DNA of 64,000 nt from Mesoflavibacter zeaxanthinifaciens DSM 18436 (GCF_000422365.1 NZ_AULQ01000001.1:434001-498000), one strand, 5' to 3'; shown: positions 18,897 through 28,349, counted from the stretch's first letter. Translations and numbers: made by a program. The notes: generated from the letters alone by a model not told the origin.

Positions 18897-18909
18897 AAAA
18901 TCAAATTAA

Positions 18910-19959
18910 ATGAAAACAAATTTCAACATAAATAACTTAGTCAGACCAAACATTGCAGCTTTAAAACCGTATTCTTCGGCGAGAGATGAGTTTAAGGATG
19001 CAACATCAAACCAAATGATTTTTTTAGATGCAAATGAAAATCCGTTTGAAAATGGTGTAAATCGTTATCCAGATCCTCAACAAAAAGATGTAAAATCGTT
19101 ATTATCAAACATTAAAAACATTCCAACCGAAAATATTTTATTAGGTAACGGAAGTGATGAAGTGTTAGACTTAATCTTTAGAGCCTTTTGTGAGCCTAAT
19201 CAAGATAATATCATCACATTACCGCCAACTTACGGTATGTACGACGTATTAGCAAATACAAATGCTATCGACGTTTTAAAGGTTGAATTGGATACAAATT
19301 TTCAACCAAAAGTAGACGACATTTTAAATACACAAAATAGCAACACCAAACTATTGTTTTTATGCTCTCCAAACAATCCAACAGCGAATAGTTTTGAAGC
19401 TTCAAAAATTGAAAAATTATTAACTAATTTCAATGGAATTGTAGTAATTGATGAAGCATATATCGATTTTTCAGAAGACGAAAGTTGGATATCAAAATTA
19501 TCAGATTTTCCAAATTTAATAGTTACGCAAACGCTATCTAAAGCTTACGGAATGGCAGGGATCAGACTAGGGATTTGTTATGCATCTACCGAAATTATTT
19601 CAATTTTAAATAAAATAAAACCACCATATAACGTCAATCAACTAACGCAGCAAAAGGCAATTCAACGTTTAGAAAAGCAACAAGAGGTTCAAAACGAAAT
19701 TCAGAATATAATTTCAGAAAGAAGCTTGTTAATTAAAGCCCTAAAGGCGATTACTTGGATTGATATTATATATCCAACACAAGCCAATTTTGTGTTAGTA
19801 AAAGTTGATGATGCGACTAAAAGATACAATCAGTTAGTAGAAAAAGGCATTGTTGTTCGTAATAGAACCAATCAACCACTTTGCAACAACTGTTTGCGTT
19901 TTACTGTTGGCACGAGTGATGAGAATGAGAAATTGATTGCAGTATTAAAAAATATATAA
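18910..19959 (+). CDS. hisC: Histidinol-phosphate aminotransferase
   Basis: A 349-residue PLP aminotransferase of fold type I. FLDANENPFENG and NRYPDPQQ mark the N-terminal substrate region. LLGNGSDEVLDL, the Asp in VVIDEAYIDFSE, and the PLP lysine in TQTLSKAYGMAGIRLG are all in place, and the C-terminal arginine lies in LRFTVGT. It sits in frame order hisD-hisC-hisB, flanked on both sides by copies of the same 92-bp repeat. Confidence 0.96.
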   Translation: MKTNFNINNLVRPNIAALKPYSSARDEFKDATSNQMIFLDANENPFENGVNRYPDPQQKDVKSLLSNIKNIPTENILLGNGSDEVLDLIFRAFCEPNQDNIITLPPTYGMYDVLANTNAIDVLKVELDTNFQPKVDDILNTQNSNTKLLFLCSPNNPTANSFEASKIEKLLTNFNGIVVIDEAYIDFSEDESWISKLSDFPNLIVTQTLSKAYGMAGIRLGICYASTEIISILNKIKPPYNVNQLTQQKAIQRLEKQQEVQNEIQNIISERSLLIKALKAITWIDIIYPTQANFVLVKVDDATKRYNQLVEKGIVVRNRTNQPLCNNCLRFTVGTSDENEKLIAVLKNI

Positions 19960-19960
19960 A

Positions 19961-20052
19961 CGTCACATCGAGTGATTTCGAAGAATGAGAAATTGTATCG
20001 AGATGTAAAAGTTCTCGATGTGATTTTCAAAAGAAATTCACTCGAACTGACG
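19961..20052 (+). repeat. 92-bp interspersed repeat, copy 2 (hisC-hisB gap)
   Basis: Same length and orientation as the copy at 18805-18896, with only a few substitutions (for example TGTAAAAG for TGTATAAG). It starts one base after the hisC stop codon and ends 15 bp before hisB. Confidence 0.85.
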
Positions 20053-20067
20053 AAAACATAGAAAAAA

Positions 20068-21201
20068 ATGAAAAAAGTACTATTTATAGACCGTGACGGC
20101 ACGTTAATTAAAGAACCAGCAGACGAGCAAATCGATAGTTTTGAGAAGTTGGTGTTTTACCCAAAAGTCTTCACATATTTAAGTAAAATCTCCAAAGAAT
20201 TAGATTTTGAAATCGTGATGATTACTAATCAAGATGGATTGGGAACGGATGTGTATCCTGAAAATACGTTTTGGCCTGTTCATAATTTTGTGCTTCAATC
20301 TTTTGAAAACGAAGGTGTTATTTTTGAAGAACAATTTATCGACAGAACTTTTGCTAAGGATAACGCACCAACTCGAAAACCAAATACAGGTTTGCTAACC
20401 AAGTATTTTAGTGAAGATTATGATTTAGAGAATTCGTTTGTCATTGGTGACCGTTTAACCGATGTTGAATTAGCTAAAAATCTGGGTTCGAAGGGTATTT
20501 TTATTAACGATAATACCAATTTAGGAACAGACGAAATCACGGTACAACGAGACGCTTTAGACCAGTTTATCGCTTTAGAAAGTAACGATTGGGAAGAAAT
20601 TTATAAATTCTTAAAAGCTAAAGAACGCACAGGAAGCATCGAGCGAAACACCAATGAAACCAAGATTAAAATCGATTTAAATCTTGACGGAACAGGACAA
20701 AGTAATATAGATACTGGCATTGCTTTTTTTGACCATATGTTGGACCAAATTGCACGTCACGGACAATTAGATTTAAACATTAAGGTTGATGGTGATTTAG
20801 AAGTAGACGAGCATCACACGATTGAAGATACAGCAATAGCTTTAGGTGAAGTGTTTGCAACTACTTTAGGGAACAAATTAGGGATAGAACGTTACGGTTT
20901 TAGTCTTCCAATGGACGATTGTTTTGCGCAAGCAGCAATAGATTTTGGTGGTAGAAACTGGCTGGTTTGGGAAGCCGATTTTAAACGCGAGATGATTGGC
21001 AAAATGCCAACCGAAATGTTTTTTCACTTCTTTAAATCCTTTACAGATGGTGCAAAATGCAACCTAAACATCAAAGCAGAAGGCACAAACGAGCATCACA
21101 AAATTGAAGCAATTTTTAAAGCATTTGCTAAAGCAATAAAAATGGCTGTAAAACGCGATGTTGAAAAAATGATTTTACCAAGTACAAAAGGAATGTTGTA
21201 G
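20068..21201 (+). CDS. hisB: Bifunctional histidinol-phosphatase / imidazoleglycerol-phosphate dehydratase
   Basis: A 377-residue fusion. Residues 1-165 are a HAD phosphatase with the nucleophile in FIDRDGTL (D8, D10), the VMITNQDG motif and [12 protein letters not shown]. Residues about 185-377 are the manganese-dependent dehydratase IGPD, with two copies of the His-rich motif: [15 protein letters not shown] and [16 protein letters not shown]. The two parts catalyse the sixth and eighth steps of histidine synthesis. The fusion is as in E. coli. Confidence 0.96.
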   Translation: MKKVLFIDRDGTLIKEPADEQIDSFEKLVFYPKVFTYLSKISKELDFEIVMITNQDGLGTDVYPENTFWPVHNFVLQSFENEGVIFEEQFIDRTFAKDNAPTRKPNTGLLTKYFSEDYDLENSFVIGDRLTDVELAKNLGSKGIFINDNTNLGTDEITVQRDALDQFIALESNDWEEIYKFLKAKERTGSIERNTNETKIKIDLNLDGTGQSNIDTGIAFFDHMLDQIARHGQLDLNIKVDGDLEVDEHHTIEDTAIALGEVFATTLGNKLGIERYGFSLPMDDCFAQAAIDFGGRNWLVWEADFKREMIGKMPTEMFFHFFKSFTDGAKCNLNIKAEGTNEHHKIEAIFKAFAKAIKMAVKRDVEKMILPSTKGML

Positions 21202-21206
21202 TACTT

Positions 21207-21281
21207 GTCATTCCGTACTTGATACGGAATCTAAAAAAAATGAACAATAATTAATAATATTCCTGCCTTCGCAGGAATGAC
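21207..21281 (+). repeat. Compound palindromic repeat in the hisB-hisH gap
   Basis: An outer pair, GTCATTCC (21207-21214) and GGAATGAC (21274-21281), encloses two smaller perfect hairpins. One is ATTCCGTA/TACGGAAT (21210-21230) and the other is ATTCCTGC/GCAGGAAT (21259-21278). The layout is like paired REP units in opposite orientation. Confidence 0.8.
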
Positions 21282-21286
21282 AATAA

Positions 21287-21868
21287 ATGAAAATAGTCAT
21301 CATAAATTACGGTGCAGGAAACATCAAAAGCATTCAATTTGCTTTTAAGCGCTTAGGTTTTGAAGCGTTGTTAACTAATAATCCTGAAGAAATTAAAGCA
21401 GCAGACAAAGTGATCTTTCCTGGTGTAGGCGAGGCGAGTAGTGCAATGCAAAAGCTAAAAGAATCAGGTTTGGATCATTTGATTCCGCAGTTAAAACAAC
21501 CAGTTTTAGGAATTTGTTTAGGTATGCAATTAATGTGTAAATCTACAGAAGAAGGACATACAAAAGGTTTAGCCATTTTTGATGTAGATGTAAAACGCTT
21601 TTCAAACACAGTAAAAGTGCCACAAATGGGTTGGAACACGATTAATAATCTTCAATCAGATTTGCTTAAAGATATCAAAGAGAATGAATTTATGTATTTG
21701 GTGCATAGTTTTTATGCAGAACAATGCAAAGACGCAATCGCAACAACAACTTATGATGTAGAATACGCTTCAGCATTACAGAAAGATAATTTTTACGGTG
21801 TGCAATTTCATCCAGAAAAATCATCCTTGGCAGGCGAACAAATCTTAAGAAATTTCATCAATTTATAA
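21287..21868 (+). CDS. hisH: Imidazole glycerol phosphate synthase, glutaminase subunit
   Basis: A 193-residue class I glutamine amidotransferase that feeds ammonia to HisF. The oxyanion region is INYGAGNIKS, the nucleophile Cys is in GICLGMQLM, and the His-x-Glu pair is in VQFHPEKS near the C-terminus. Length is normal. It is 38 bp before hisA, the only his junction of this size without a clear palindrome. Confidence 0.96.
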   Translation: MKIVIINYGAGNIKSIQFAFKRLGFEALLTNNPEEIKAADKVIFPGVGEASSAMQKLKESGLDHLIPQLKQPVLGICLGMQLMCKSTEEGHTKGLAIFDVDVKRFSNTVKVPQMGWNTINNLQSDLLKDIKENEFMYLVHSFYAEQCKDAIATTTYDVEYASALQKDNFYGVQFHPEKSSLAGEQILRNFINL

Positions 21869-21906
21869 AATAATAAAACGATTAGCTAAAAGCAAAAGGC
21901 GAAAAA

Positions 21907-22641
21907 ATGAGAATAATACCAGCAATAGATATAATAGAAGGAAAGTGCGTAAGATTAACTAAAGGCGATTACAGCACCACAAAAATGTACAATGAAAACC
22001 CGGTAGAAGTAGCCAAGCAATTTGAAGATGCAGGTATAGAATACTTGCATATGGTAGATTTAGAAGGCGCTAAAGCAGACCACGTAGTCAACTATAAAGT
22101 GTTAGAAAAGGTTGCGACAAAAACCAATTTAAAAATCGATTTTGGTGGTGGACTTAAATCCGACGACGATGTATTTATAGCATTTAATTCTGGTGCTAAA
22201 CAAATTACAGGTGGTAGTATAGCAGTAAAAAACACCGACACTTTTTTACGATGGATTAATAAATACGGAACCCAAAAAATCATTCTTGGTGCCGATTGTA
22301 AAAACGAGACAATCGCTATTTCTGGTTGGTTAGAAGAAAGTAGTTTAGAGGTTGTTCCGTTTATACAAGACTATCAAAAAAATGGTATTCAATATGTGGT
22401 ATGTACAGATATTTCAAAAGACGGAATGCTTCAAGGACCATCAGTAGATTTGTATAAAAAAATAATCAACGAATGTACCAATGGTAGCGCAGATCAATCT
22501 GTAAAACTAATTGCTTCTGGCGGAGTAACAACTATTGAAGATGTTGAAGTTTTAGCAGACATAGGTTGCGATGGAGTCATAATCGGAAAAGCCATTTACG
22601 AAAACAGAATAAGTTTGAAAGAATTAGAACGCTTTTTATAA
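21907..22641 (+). CDS. hisA: ProFAR isomerase HisA
   Basis: A 244-residue TIM barrel that opens the ribose of ProFAR by Amadori rearrangement. The catalytic base is the Asp in [15 protein letters not shown] (D8), and the acid Asp is in [14 protein letters not shown]. Phosphate loops are [10 protein letters not shown] and [10 protein letters not shown] near the end. The call is firm. It shares its fold and half-barrel repeats with HisF downstream. Confidence 0.96.
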   Translation: MRIIPAIDIIEGKCVRLTKGDYSTTKMYNENPVEVAKQFEDAGIEYLHMVDLEGAKADHVVNYKVLEKVATKTNLKIDFGGGLKSDDDVFIAFNSGAKQITGGSIAVKNTDTFLRWINKYGTQKIILGADCKNETIAISGWLEESSLEVVPFIQDYQKNGIQYVVCTDISKDGMLQGPSVDLYKKIINECTNGSADQSVKLIASGGVTTIEDVEVLADIGCDGVIIGKAIYENRISLKELERFL

Positions 22642-22653
22642 TAAAAAATTAAT

Positions 22654-22721
22654 GTCATTGCGAGTGTAAGCGTGGCAATCTCATTCTTTGTAAAAGATTG
22701 CTTCACTATGTTCGCAATGAC
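22654..22721 (+). repeat. Palindromic repeat in the hisA-hisF gap
   Basis: Outer arms GTCATTGCGA (22654-22663) and TCGCAATGAC (22712-22721) enclose an inner pair, GGCAATCT and AGATTGCT. This is the layout of a two-hairpin REP-like unit of the GTCATTGCGA type found in many bacterial genomes. Confidence 0.8.
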
Positions 22722-22732
22722 GAATAGAATTT

Positions 22733-23488
22733 ATGCTAACAAAACGAATCATACCTTGCCTAGATATCAAAAACGGTCGAACCGTTAAAGGCGTTAATTT
22801 TGTTAATTTAAGGGACGCAGGCGATCCTGTAGAATTAGCAAAACAGTATGCGGTAAAAGGTGCAGACGAATTGGTGTTTTTAGATATTTCTGCAACTTTA
22901 GAAGGTAGAAAAACAATGATTGAAATGGTGCTGAAAGTCGCCGAACAAGTTAATATTCCATTTACTGTTGGTGGTGGAATTTCCAGTGTTGAAGATGTAG
23001 ATGTACTTTTAAAATCTGGTGCAGATAAAATATCTGTCAATTCTTCAGCAGTAAAACGACCAGAATTGGTAAACGAATTATCAAGTAAATTTGGCAGTCA
23101 ATGTGTTGTGGTTGCTATAGATGCCAAACAAGTTAATGGACAATGGAAAGTACATTTAGCTGGTGGAAGTATTCCAACCGAATTAGATTTATTTGATTGG
23201 GCAAAAGAAGTTGAAACAAGAGGCGCAGGCGAAATCTTATTTACCTCAATGAATAACGACGGAACAAAAAACGGATTTGCAAACGAAGCTTTAGCTAAAC
23301 TGTCAGAAACTGTAAATATCCCGATAATTGCTTCTGGTGGCGCAGGAACTATTCAGCATTTTACAGATACATTTAAAGAAGGAAAAGCAGATGCAGCTTT
23401 GGCTGCAAGTGTATTTCATTTTGGTGAAATTGAAATAAAAAATTTAAAAGAAGAATTAAAGCAGAAAGGTATTTCTGTTAGATTATAA
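22733..23488 (+). CDS. hisF: Imidazole glycerol phosphate synthase, cyclase subunit
   Basis: A 251-residue TIM-barrel cyclase, partner of HisH. Catalytic Asp residues lie in [12 protein letters not shown] (D11) and VVVAIDAKQ. Phosphate sites are [11 protein letters not shown] and [11 protein letters not shown]. The C-terminus ends [12 protein letters not shown], typical of the family. It starts 11 bp after a palindromic repeat. Confidence 0.96.
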   Translation: MLTKRIIPCLDIKNGRTVKGVNFVNLRDAGDPVELAKQYAVKGADELVFLDISATLEGRKTMIEMVLKVAEQVNIPFTVGGGISSVEDVDVLLKSGADKISVNSSAVKRPELVNELSSKFGSQCVVVAIDAKQVNGQWKVHLAGGSIPTELDLFDWAKEVETRGAGEILFTSMNNDGTKNGFANEALAKLSETVNIPIIASGGAGTIQHFTDTFKEGKADAALAASVFHFGEIEIKNLKEELKQKGISVRL

Positions 23489-23493
23489 ATTTT

Positions 23494-23514
23494 ATCCTGA
23501 ACTTGATTCAGGAT
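23494..23514 (+). repeat. Short palindrome in the hisF-hisIE gap
   Basis: Arms ATCCTGAA and TTCAGGAT close a 5-nt loop 5 bp after the hisF stop. It is the core of the common TCCTGAACTTGATTCAGGA unit. Confidence 0.7.
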
Positions 23515-23535
23515 CTCATAAAGCGTAAAAATATA

Positions 23536-24147
23536 ATGAACATAAATTTCAATAAAAACAACGACGGATTAGTCCCTGCAATCATTCAAGATGCAACAAC
23601 CAAAAATGTGTTAATGTTGGGTTATATGAACGAAGAAGCGTTTAAAAAGACCCAAGACACGAAGTTAGTGACCTTTTTTAGCCGTACAAAAAACCGACTT
23701 TGGACCAAAGGAGAAGAAAGTGGTAACGTTTTAAACTTAGTAGATATTAAACTAGACTGCGATAACGATACTTTGTTAGTAACTGTAAATCCAAAAGGAC
23801 CAACGTGCCACACAGGAAGCGATACGTGTTGGAATGAAGATAATACCGAAACTTATGGATTTTTAACCCAATTAGAAAACACCATACAAAGTAGAGTAGA
23901 AGCCGGTAACACAGAAAAATCGTATGTAGCTTCATTATTTGCAAAAGGAATTAATAAAGTAGCTCAAAAAGTTGGTGAAGAAGCTGTAGAAGTTGTAATT
24001 GAGGCTAAGGACAATAACGACGATTTATTTTTAAATGAAAGTGCCGATTTGTTATTTCACTATTTAATGTTGTTGCAGGCTAAGAGCTTTAAATTAGAAG
24101 ATGTTATAAATGTGCTAAAACAAAGAGATAAAAAAAACGCTAGATAG
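23536..24147 (+). CDS. hisI: Bifunctional PRA-CH / PRA-PH HisIE
   Basis: A 203-residue fusion of phosphoribosyl-AMP cyclohydrolase (residues 1-105) and phosphoribosyl-ATP pyrophosphatase (about 110-203). The cyclohydrolase has FFSRTKNRLWTKGEESGN and the metal-binding LDCDNDTLLV and GPTCHTGSDTCW. The pyrophosphatase has the helical QKVGEEAVEVVIEAK and ESADLLFHYLMLL. I chose ATG 23536 (MNINFNKNNDGL); the frame is open back to a TTG at 23503, but that lies inside the palindrome. The stop codon is inside the operon's terminator. Confidence 0.94.
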   Translation: MNINFNKNNDGLVPAIIQDATTKNVLMLGYMNEEAFKKTQDTKLVTFFSRTKNRLWTKGEESGNVLNLVDIKLDCDNDTLLVTVNPKGPTCHTGSDTCWNEDNTETYGFLTQLENTIQSRVEAGNTEKSYVASLFAKGINKVAQKVGEEAVEVVIEAKDNNDDLFLNESADLLFHYLMLLQAKSFKLEDVINVLKQRDKKNAR

Positions 24148-24164
24148 GCATCTAGCGTTTTTTG
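24137..24164 (+). terminator. his operon terminator
   Basis: AACGCTAGAT (24137-24146) pairs with ATCTAGCGTT and is followed by a T-run. The hisIE stop codon is part of the left arm. Confidence 0.8.
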
Positions 24165-24166
24165 CT

Positions 24167-25120
24167 TTATAATTCGTTAACAAGGGTTATTTTAAACTGC
24201 GGATAATTTTCTTTTAATTCCTTTTCTAGCCCAATTATATGAGCAGCACCAACAATAACAATATTTCTTGTTTTATCTGAGGCTATAACACTATCACCTA
24301 TGTTTTTTGCCATACGCATATTTCTTTCGTTCCAGTATTTTTCGCCTTGCTTACAACCATCAGTCATATTTTTTGTGTAAGTAAATGAAGCTAGTTGATG
24401 GCTTGTTTTTAAAGATTTTCTCTTATTAGTGTGTTTACCCAAACCTCTAAATATTGCAGGTAAAATTGCCGAGTTATAGTCCTTTTTATTTAGTTTTTTC
24501 ATAATAGCGTTATTCCCATTATTTTTTCCCTCTTTATAACATTTAGACCAACCTTCATGATATTTATCGTTGGTTCGTTGATCATCCATAGCATTTAATA
24601 GTTTAATATTTTGATGTATGGCTAATTTATAAGTAAGATCACCATCTTCATAACGGGTTGGTTTTTTACTTCCTTTTACGCCGTGCTTTAAAATATAACT
24701 GTAAAATCCAAAATTAGCATCGTCTCTATGGTAAGCAAATGTTTTCTGTAAATATTGTAAATCTTGTTTGGTCATGGCTGAAAAGTCTTTTTCTAAAAGA
24801 GATAAAACTTTAACACTATCTGGCTTAAAAACGTTTTTAATAGAATCTGACAAATGGTAGAATTGCTTATAACTTTTTGACCATCCATTTTTTAAATATG
24901 CCCAACTTAAACTGTCATTTCCTTTAGGACTCTCTACATATATTGCTGTCGGATTATATTTTTTGGCACGTCTTAGCATAGGCTTATAACTATGCTTTAC
25001 AATTTTTGGAACCTTATGCATTGTGCCGACTAAAACAATTTCTTTTTGTACTTGTTGTTGTGCATTTAGGTTGAAAATAGATAGACAAACGATTAAAATT
25101 AGCATTACAATAGATTTCAT
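24167..25120 (-). CDS. Secreted TraB/GumN-like protein (possibly DUF5694)
   Basis: A 317-residue exported protein with an N-terminal signal peptide (IVMLILIVCLSIFNLNAQ). EIVLVGTMHKVPK near the start and IVIVGAAHIIGLEKEL near the end match the paired GT-x-H and G-x-x-H motifs of the TraB/PrgY/Tiki superfamily, some members of which are metalloproteases. An ERN-like segment (YWNERNMRMAKNI) fits the family too. The exact subfamily is uncertain. It lies 91 bp downstream of the LytTR gene on the same strand, convergent with the his operon. Confidence 0.65.
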   Translation of the reverse strand: MKSIVMLILIVCLSIFNLNAQQQVQKEIVLVGTMHKVPKIVKHSYKPMLRRAKKYNPTAIYVESPKGNDSLSWAYLKNGWSKSYKQFYHLSDSIKNVFKPDSVKVLSLLEKDFSAMTKQDLQYLQKTFAYHRDDANFGFYSYILKHGVKGSKKPTRYEDGDLTYKLAIHQNIKLLNAMDDQRTNDKYHEGWSKCYKEGKNNGNNAIMKKLNKKDYNSAILPAIFRGLGKHTNKRKSLKTSHQLASFTYTKNMTDGCKQGEKYWNERNMRMAKNIGDSVIASDKTRNIVIVGAAHIIGLEKELKENYPQFKITLVNEL

Positions 25121-25211
25121 CTTTATTAAATTTTTGATTAAACTTTGATACTGCTAAATTAAAATCTAATCTTGATAAAACCCTTTGTTTTATTGACTTT
25201 GGGGCGAAATG

Positions 25212-26006
25212 TTATGCTGTTGTGGTAGAATTAAACCGTTGTTTTATGCTACTTAAATATGTTTTTGAAATAGGAATTTGGATAGCATGATTTAAAATTA
25301 AAAAATACTTTCCTTTTTCGGTTTTCCATTGCTGAAAATGATATGGATTAATAAGATATGAACGATGTGTTCTAATCAATTCGTCAAAAGTTTCATCTAT
25401 GACTGAAAGTTTATTTCTTATTAAGGTTTTCTTTAATTCATTTCCTGATAGATATAATACTTCAATATAATTATCTGAAGATTGTATGCTAATCAGGTCA
25501 TTTAAATGCAATCTTATACCTTCAAAATTACCTTCACCTTTAATTTCTATTTTTTGATCTTCAACTTGTTTTTCAAAATATTTACCAAAAGCAAATCTAG
25601 CGATTATGATTATAGGTATAATAGTACCAGCTGCAGGTAGTAAAATAGCTTTAAGCATGTAACCCAAAGTGTAAGGGTTTGGAATGCCGTCCATAATTAC
25701 ATATAAGTAGTACAATCTAACAAACGTTAGAGTTATAATGGTATAGGTAAGCAGAAAAAAAATTTCTTTAGCAATAGTCCATTTTTTTATCTTATAAGGC
25801 AATAGTTTGTATTGTAAAGGCAAAAATAAAAGATAAGAAATACCGCCAATTATGCCATATCCAGGCAAGTATATTAGTTTTTCTGTATCGCCAAACTCGT
25901 CTACGTCCAAAGGTTCTGTAAAATAAAGAAAGACAAAAATCCAAATAGCAAGTAATAAACCTATAATAATATGGTGTTTTAATTTTGGATCAAAAGGATA
26001 GTTCAT
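25212..26006 (-). CDS. Membrane-bound LytTR-family transcription regulator
   Basis: A 264-residue one-component regulator. The N-terminal 150 residues have four to five hydrophobic segments. The C-terminal part (about 160-264) is a LytTR DNA-binding domain, with DLISIQSSDNYIEVLYLSG and LIRTHRSYLINPYHF, the hallmark strand and helix. It starts 2 bp after the stop of the sodium:solute symporter gene on the same strand, so the two are one operon. A membrane sensor linked to a transporter is a reasonable guess. Confidence 0.85.
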   Translation of the reverse strand: MNYPFDPKLKHHIIIGLLLAIWIFVFLYFTEPLDVDEFGDTEKLIYLPGYGIIGGISYLLFLPLQYKLLPYKIKKWTIAKEIFFLLTYTIITLTFVRLYYLYVIMDGIPNPYTLGYMLKAILLPAAGTIIPIIIIARFAFGKYFEKQVEDQKIEIKGEGNFEGIRLHLNDLISIQSSDNYIEVLYLSGNELKKTLIRNKLSVIDETFDELIRTHRSYLINPYHFQQWKTEKGKYFLILNHAIQIPISKTYLSSIKQRFNSTTTA

Positions 26007-26008
26007 AA

Positions 26009-27730
26009 TTAAAACTTATTCAATTTATAAATAATAAATCCTAAAACAGTTGTAATAACTAATAAAACAAATCCTTTTAAGGTATTGCCATAAATAAAAC
26101 TTCCAATTGAAAATAATAACGCATATACACCAAAAACACCACAGAAAAAACTAATTGTTTTGTTGCCAAATCCTTTAAATTTTGATTCGTTACCAAAAAT
26201 TAGAGCATTAAAAGTAGCTAAAGTTTTTGCATCTGTAGGTTGTGTTAGTAAAGTCACGATAATCCAACCAAAAGTCGTAATTACTACACCTAAAACTAAT
26301 TGCCAATGTCCAGCAATTGTTACCATTGGTGTATCTAATTTTCCGTTTATAAAGAAGAAAACAGCAATTAAAAACGAGATTACCATAGCTGCAATTTCAC
26401 TGTACGGATTAATTCTGCTCCAAAACCAACGTAAAATAAAAAGTAATCCTGTTCCAGCACCAATTTGAAGTAATAAATTAAATACATCTGCTGCCGATTG
26501 TAAATAAAATGAAAATAATGCAGCACATAACATCAATAATACTGTAGAGATACGTCCAACTAAAACCTGCTCTTTATCCGTAGCTTCTGGTTTTAGAAAT
26601 CGTTTGTAAAAATCGTTTACTATGTAAGAACTTCCCCAATTTAATTGTGTCGAAATAGTACTCATAAACGCTGCAATAAGTGATGTTAAAACAATACCAA
26701 TTAATCCTGCAGGTAAATACGTCATCATTGCTGCGTAAGCTACATCGTGACCTTGCATTTGCTTTGTAAGGTTGGGAAAGGTTTCTGAGATGGCATTTAA
26801 ATTAGGAAAAACAACAATTGAAGCCAAACCAACCACAACCCAAGGCCAAGGACGAATTGCATAATGTGCTACATTAAAAAATAGAGTTGCCCAAGTCGCG
26901 TGTTTCTCGTTTTTAGCAGCTAGCATACGTTGCGCAATATATCCGCCGCCACCAGGTTCTGCACCAGGATACCACGTGCTCCACCATTGTACTGCTAACG
27001 GAATAATAAGTAAAGTAATTAATGCTTCTGTGTTACTAAAATCAGGAAAGAATGCTAATTTATCTACTACATTTTCATTGATTAAAAGATTTTCTATTCC
27101 ACCAATTTCAGGGATGTTAACTATGTATATTGTAGCCCAAATACTTCCAACCATTGCAATAATAAATTGAATAAAATCGGTAATTAATACACCTTTTAAT
27201 CCTCCTAAAGTAGAGTAAACAACTACAATAATAGAGGCGTAAAGCAACATTTCTTCTTGTGATATTCCTAATAAAATATTTGCAATTTTTGCACCAGCCA
27301 AACATACGCCAGCCATAGTAATAATATTAAAAATTACACCAAGATAGATAGCTCTAAATCCGCGTAAAAAACTAGCAGTTTTTCCGCTATAGCGTAACTC
27401 GTAAAACTCTAGATCTGTTGTTATTCCGCTTTTGCGCCATAATCTAGCGTAAAAAAATACGGTTAACATACCTGTTAGTAGCATTGCCCACCAAACCCAG
27501 TTTCCAGAAACACCGTTTGTCCTAACTAATTCTGTTACTAATCCTGGTGTATCTGCAGCAAATGTTGTTGCAACCATGCTTACACCAAGTAACCACCAAG
27601 GCATGTTTCGGCTTGATAAGAAAAAAGATTTTGTGTCTTTGCCTGCTTGTTTAGAAACAAAAATTCCTATTCCTGCAAATAGAATTAAAAAAAAGACAAT
27701 TATTACCCAATCTAAAGTAGATAAAACCAT
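26009..27730 (-). CDS. Sodium:solute symporter (SSS family)
   Basis: A 573-residue symporter with about 13-14 membrane segments. The N-terminal segment (LDWVIIVFFLILFAGIGIFVS) and DTKSFFLSSRNMPWWLLGVS begin the LeuT-fold core. YSTLGGLKGVLITDFIQF is the SSS signature, and a Gly-rich GAEPGGGGYIAQRM loop follows. The substrate (sugar, inositol, sialic acid or other) cannot be read from the sequence. The LytTR regulator gene follows immediately. Confidence 0.88.
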   Translation of the reverse strand: MVLSTLDWVIIVFFLILFAGIGIFVSKQAGKDTKSFFLSSRNMPWWLLGVSMVATTFAADTPGLVTELVRTNGVSGNWVWWAMLLTGMLTVFFYARLWRKSGITTDLEFYELRYSGKTASFLRGFRAIYLGVIFNIITMAGVCLAGAKIANILLGISQEEMLLYASIIVVVYSTLGGLKGVLITDFIQFIIAMVGSIWATIYIVNIPEIGGIENLLINENVVDKLAFFPDFSNTEALITLLIIPLAVQWWSTWYPGAEPGGGGYIAQRMLAAKNEKHATWATLFFNVAHYAIRPWPWVVVGLASIVVFPNLNAISETFPNLTKQMQGHDVAYAAMMTYLPAGLIGIVLTSLIAAFMSTISTQLNWGSSYIVNDFYKRFLKPEATDKEQVLVGRISTVLLMLCAALFSFYLQSAADVFNLLLQIGAGTGLLFILRWFWSRINPYSEIAAMVISFLIAVFFFINGKLDTPMVTIAGHWQLVLGVVITTFGWIIVTLLTQPTDAKTLATFNALIFGNESKFKGFGNKTISFFCGVFGVYALLFSIGSFIYGNTLKGFVLLVITTVLGFIIYKLNKF

Positions 27731-27773
27731 AATTATAAATGTTGATAAACAAATCTAAGATTTATTAATAAAT

Positions 27774-27805
27774 AAAAAAGCATTAGAAATTTCTAATGCT
27801 TTTTT
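27774..27805 (-). terminator. Terminator between the four-TM gene and the symporter gene
   Basis: AAAAGCATTAGAAA pairs with TTTCTAATGCTTTT across the centre, with A and T runs on both sides. It serves the minus-strand gene upstream of it. Confidence 0.75.
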
Positions 27806-27822
27806 ATAGGAGTTAAAACTTA

Positions 27823-28260
27823 TTACTTAAGCCAACCTTTTGCAATTCCTTTATTTGAAAATACTATTAATAGAATAGCTATTATAGGTATTGAAATTGA
27901 CATACTTGTATCAAATCCAGACATTTTATCTGAAATTGGTGACATGAAAAACGTGTAAATAGATTGAACGATTACAGCAATAAAAGAAACTATAAAAAAG
28001 ATGTTAGCTAGTTTTTTTCTCAATAATAATAGGATGCATGCTCCAAATCCAGCAAAAACAGCAATTGCGAATGCAGCAGTATACCAAGCAGGAAAATCTA
28101 TACTATAAATTTCTTGTTGTTCTGGTGGCATTGCAGCGATAGCTTCTTCGGTTAAAAATGCTTGTCCAATATAAGCTAATACGCCCATTGCATTCCATAA
28201 TAAAGCAATAATGCTTATTATCCAGAACCAAATTGGAGGTTTTTGTGTGGTGGTTGTCAT
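27823..28260 (-). CDS. Four-TM membrane protein, unknown
   Basis: A 145-residue membrane protein with segments at about residues 12-31, 58-78, 82-101 and 115-138. A loop rich in Glu and Pro (LTEEAIAAMPPEQQEIY) lies between the first two. Similar proteins are widespread in Bacteroidota and sometimes labelled sugar-transporter-like, without evidence. No operon partner on its strand: a terminator follows it. Confidence 0.65.
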   Translation of the reverse strand: MTTTTQKPPIWFWIISIIALLWNAMGVLAYIGQAFLTEEAIAAMPPEQQEIYSIDFPAWYTAAFAIAVFAGFGACILLLLRKKLANIFFIVSFIAVIVQSIYTFFMSPISDKMSGFDTSMSISIPIIAILLIVFSNKGIAKGWLK

Positions 28261-28349
28261 AATTTTAAAATTTAGTTAGTTTTTTAATGATATACAATTT
28301 ATAAAATTTTTGCCAATTGAAATGTAATAACTTATTTTCGGCAATAATT

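Noticed and set aside
19905-19940. The end of hisC contains CGAGTGAT and GAATGAGAAATTG, both also found in the adjacent 92-bp repeat
   Set aside because: The encoded residues (GTSDENEKLI) are those expected for HisC proteins, so the likeness is probably coincidence rather than repeat invasion of the gene.
18805-20052. Two copies of a repeat as a CRISPR-like array
   Set aside because: Only two 92-bp units about 1.1 kb apart with a whole gene between them; no regular short spacers and no cas genes.
22681-23040. A 119-codon frame antisense to hisF
   Set aside because: It lies opposite a firmly identified hisF and starts inside a palindromic repeat; composition is that of an antisense shadow.
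26160-26468. 102-codon frame opposite the symporter gene
   Set aside because: Antisense to a well-defined membrane protein, with no start context or family likeness.
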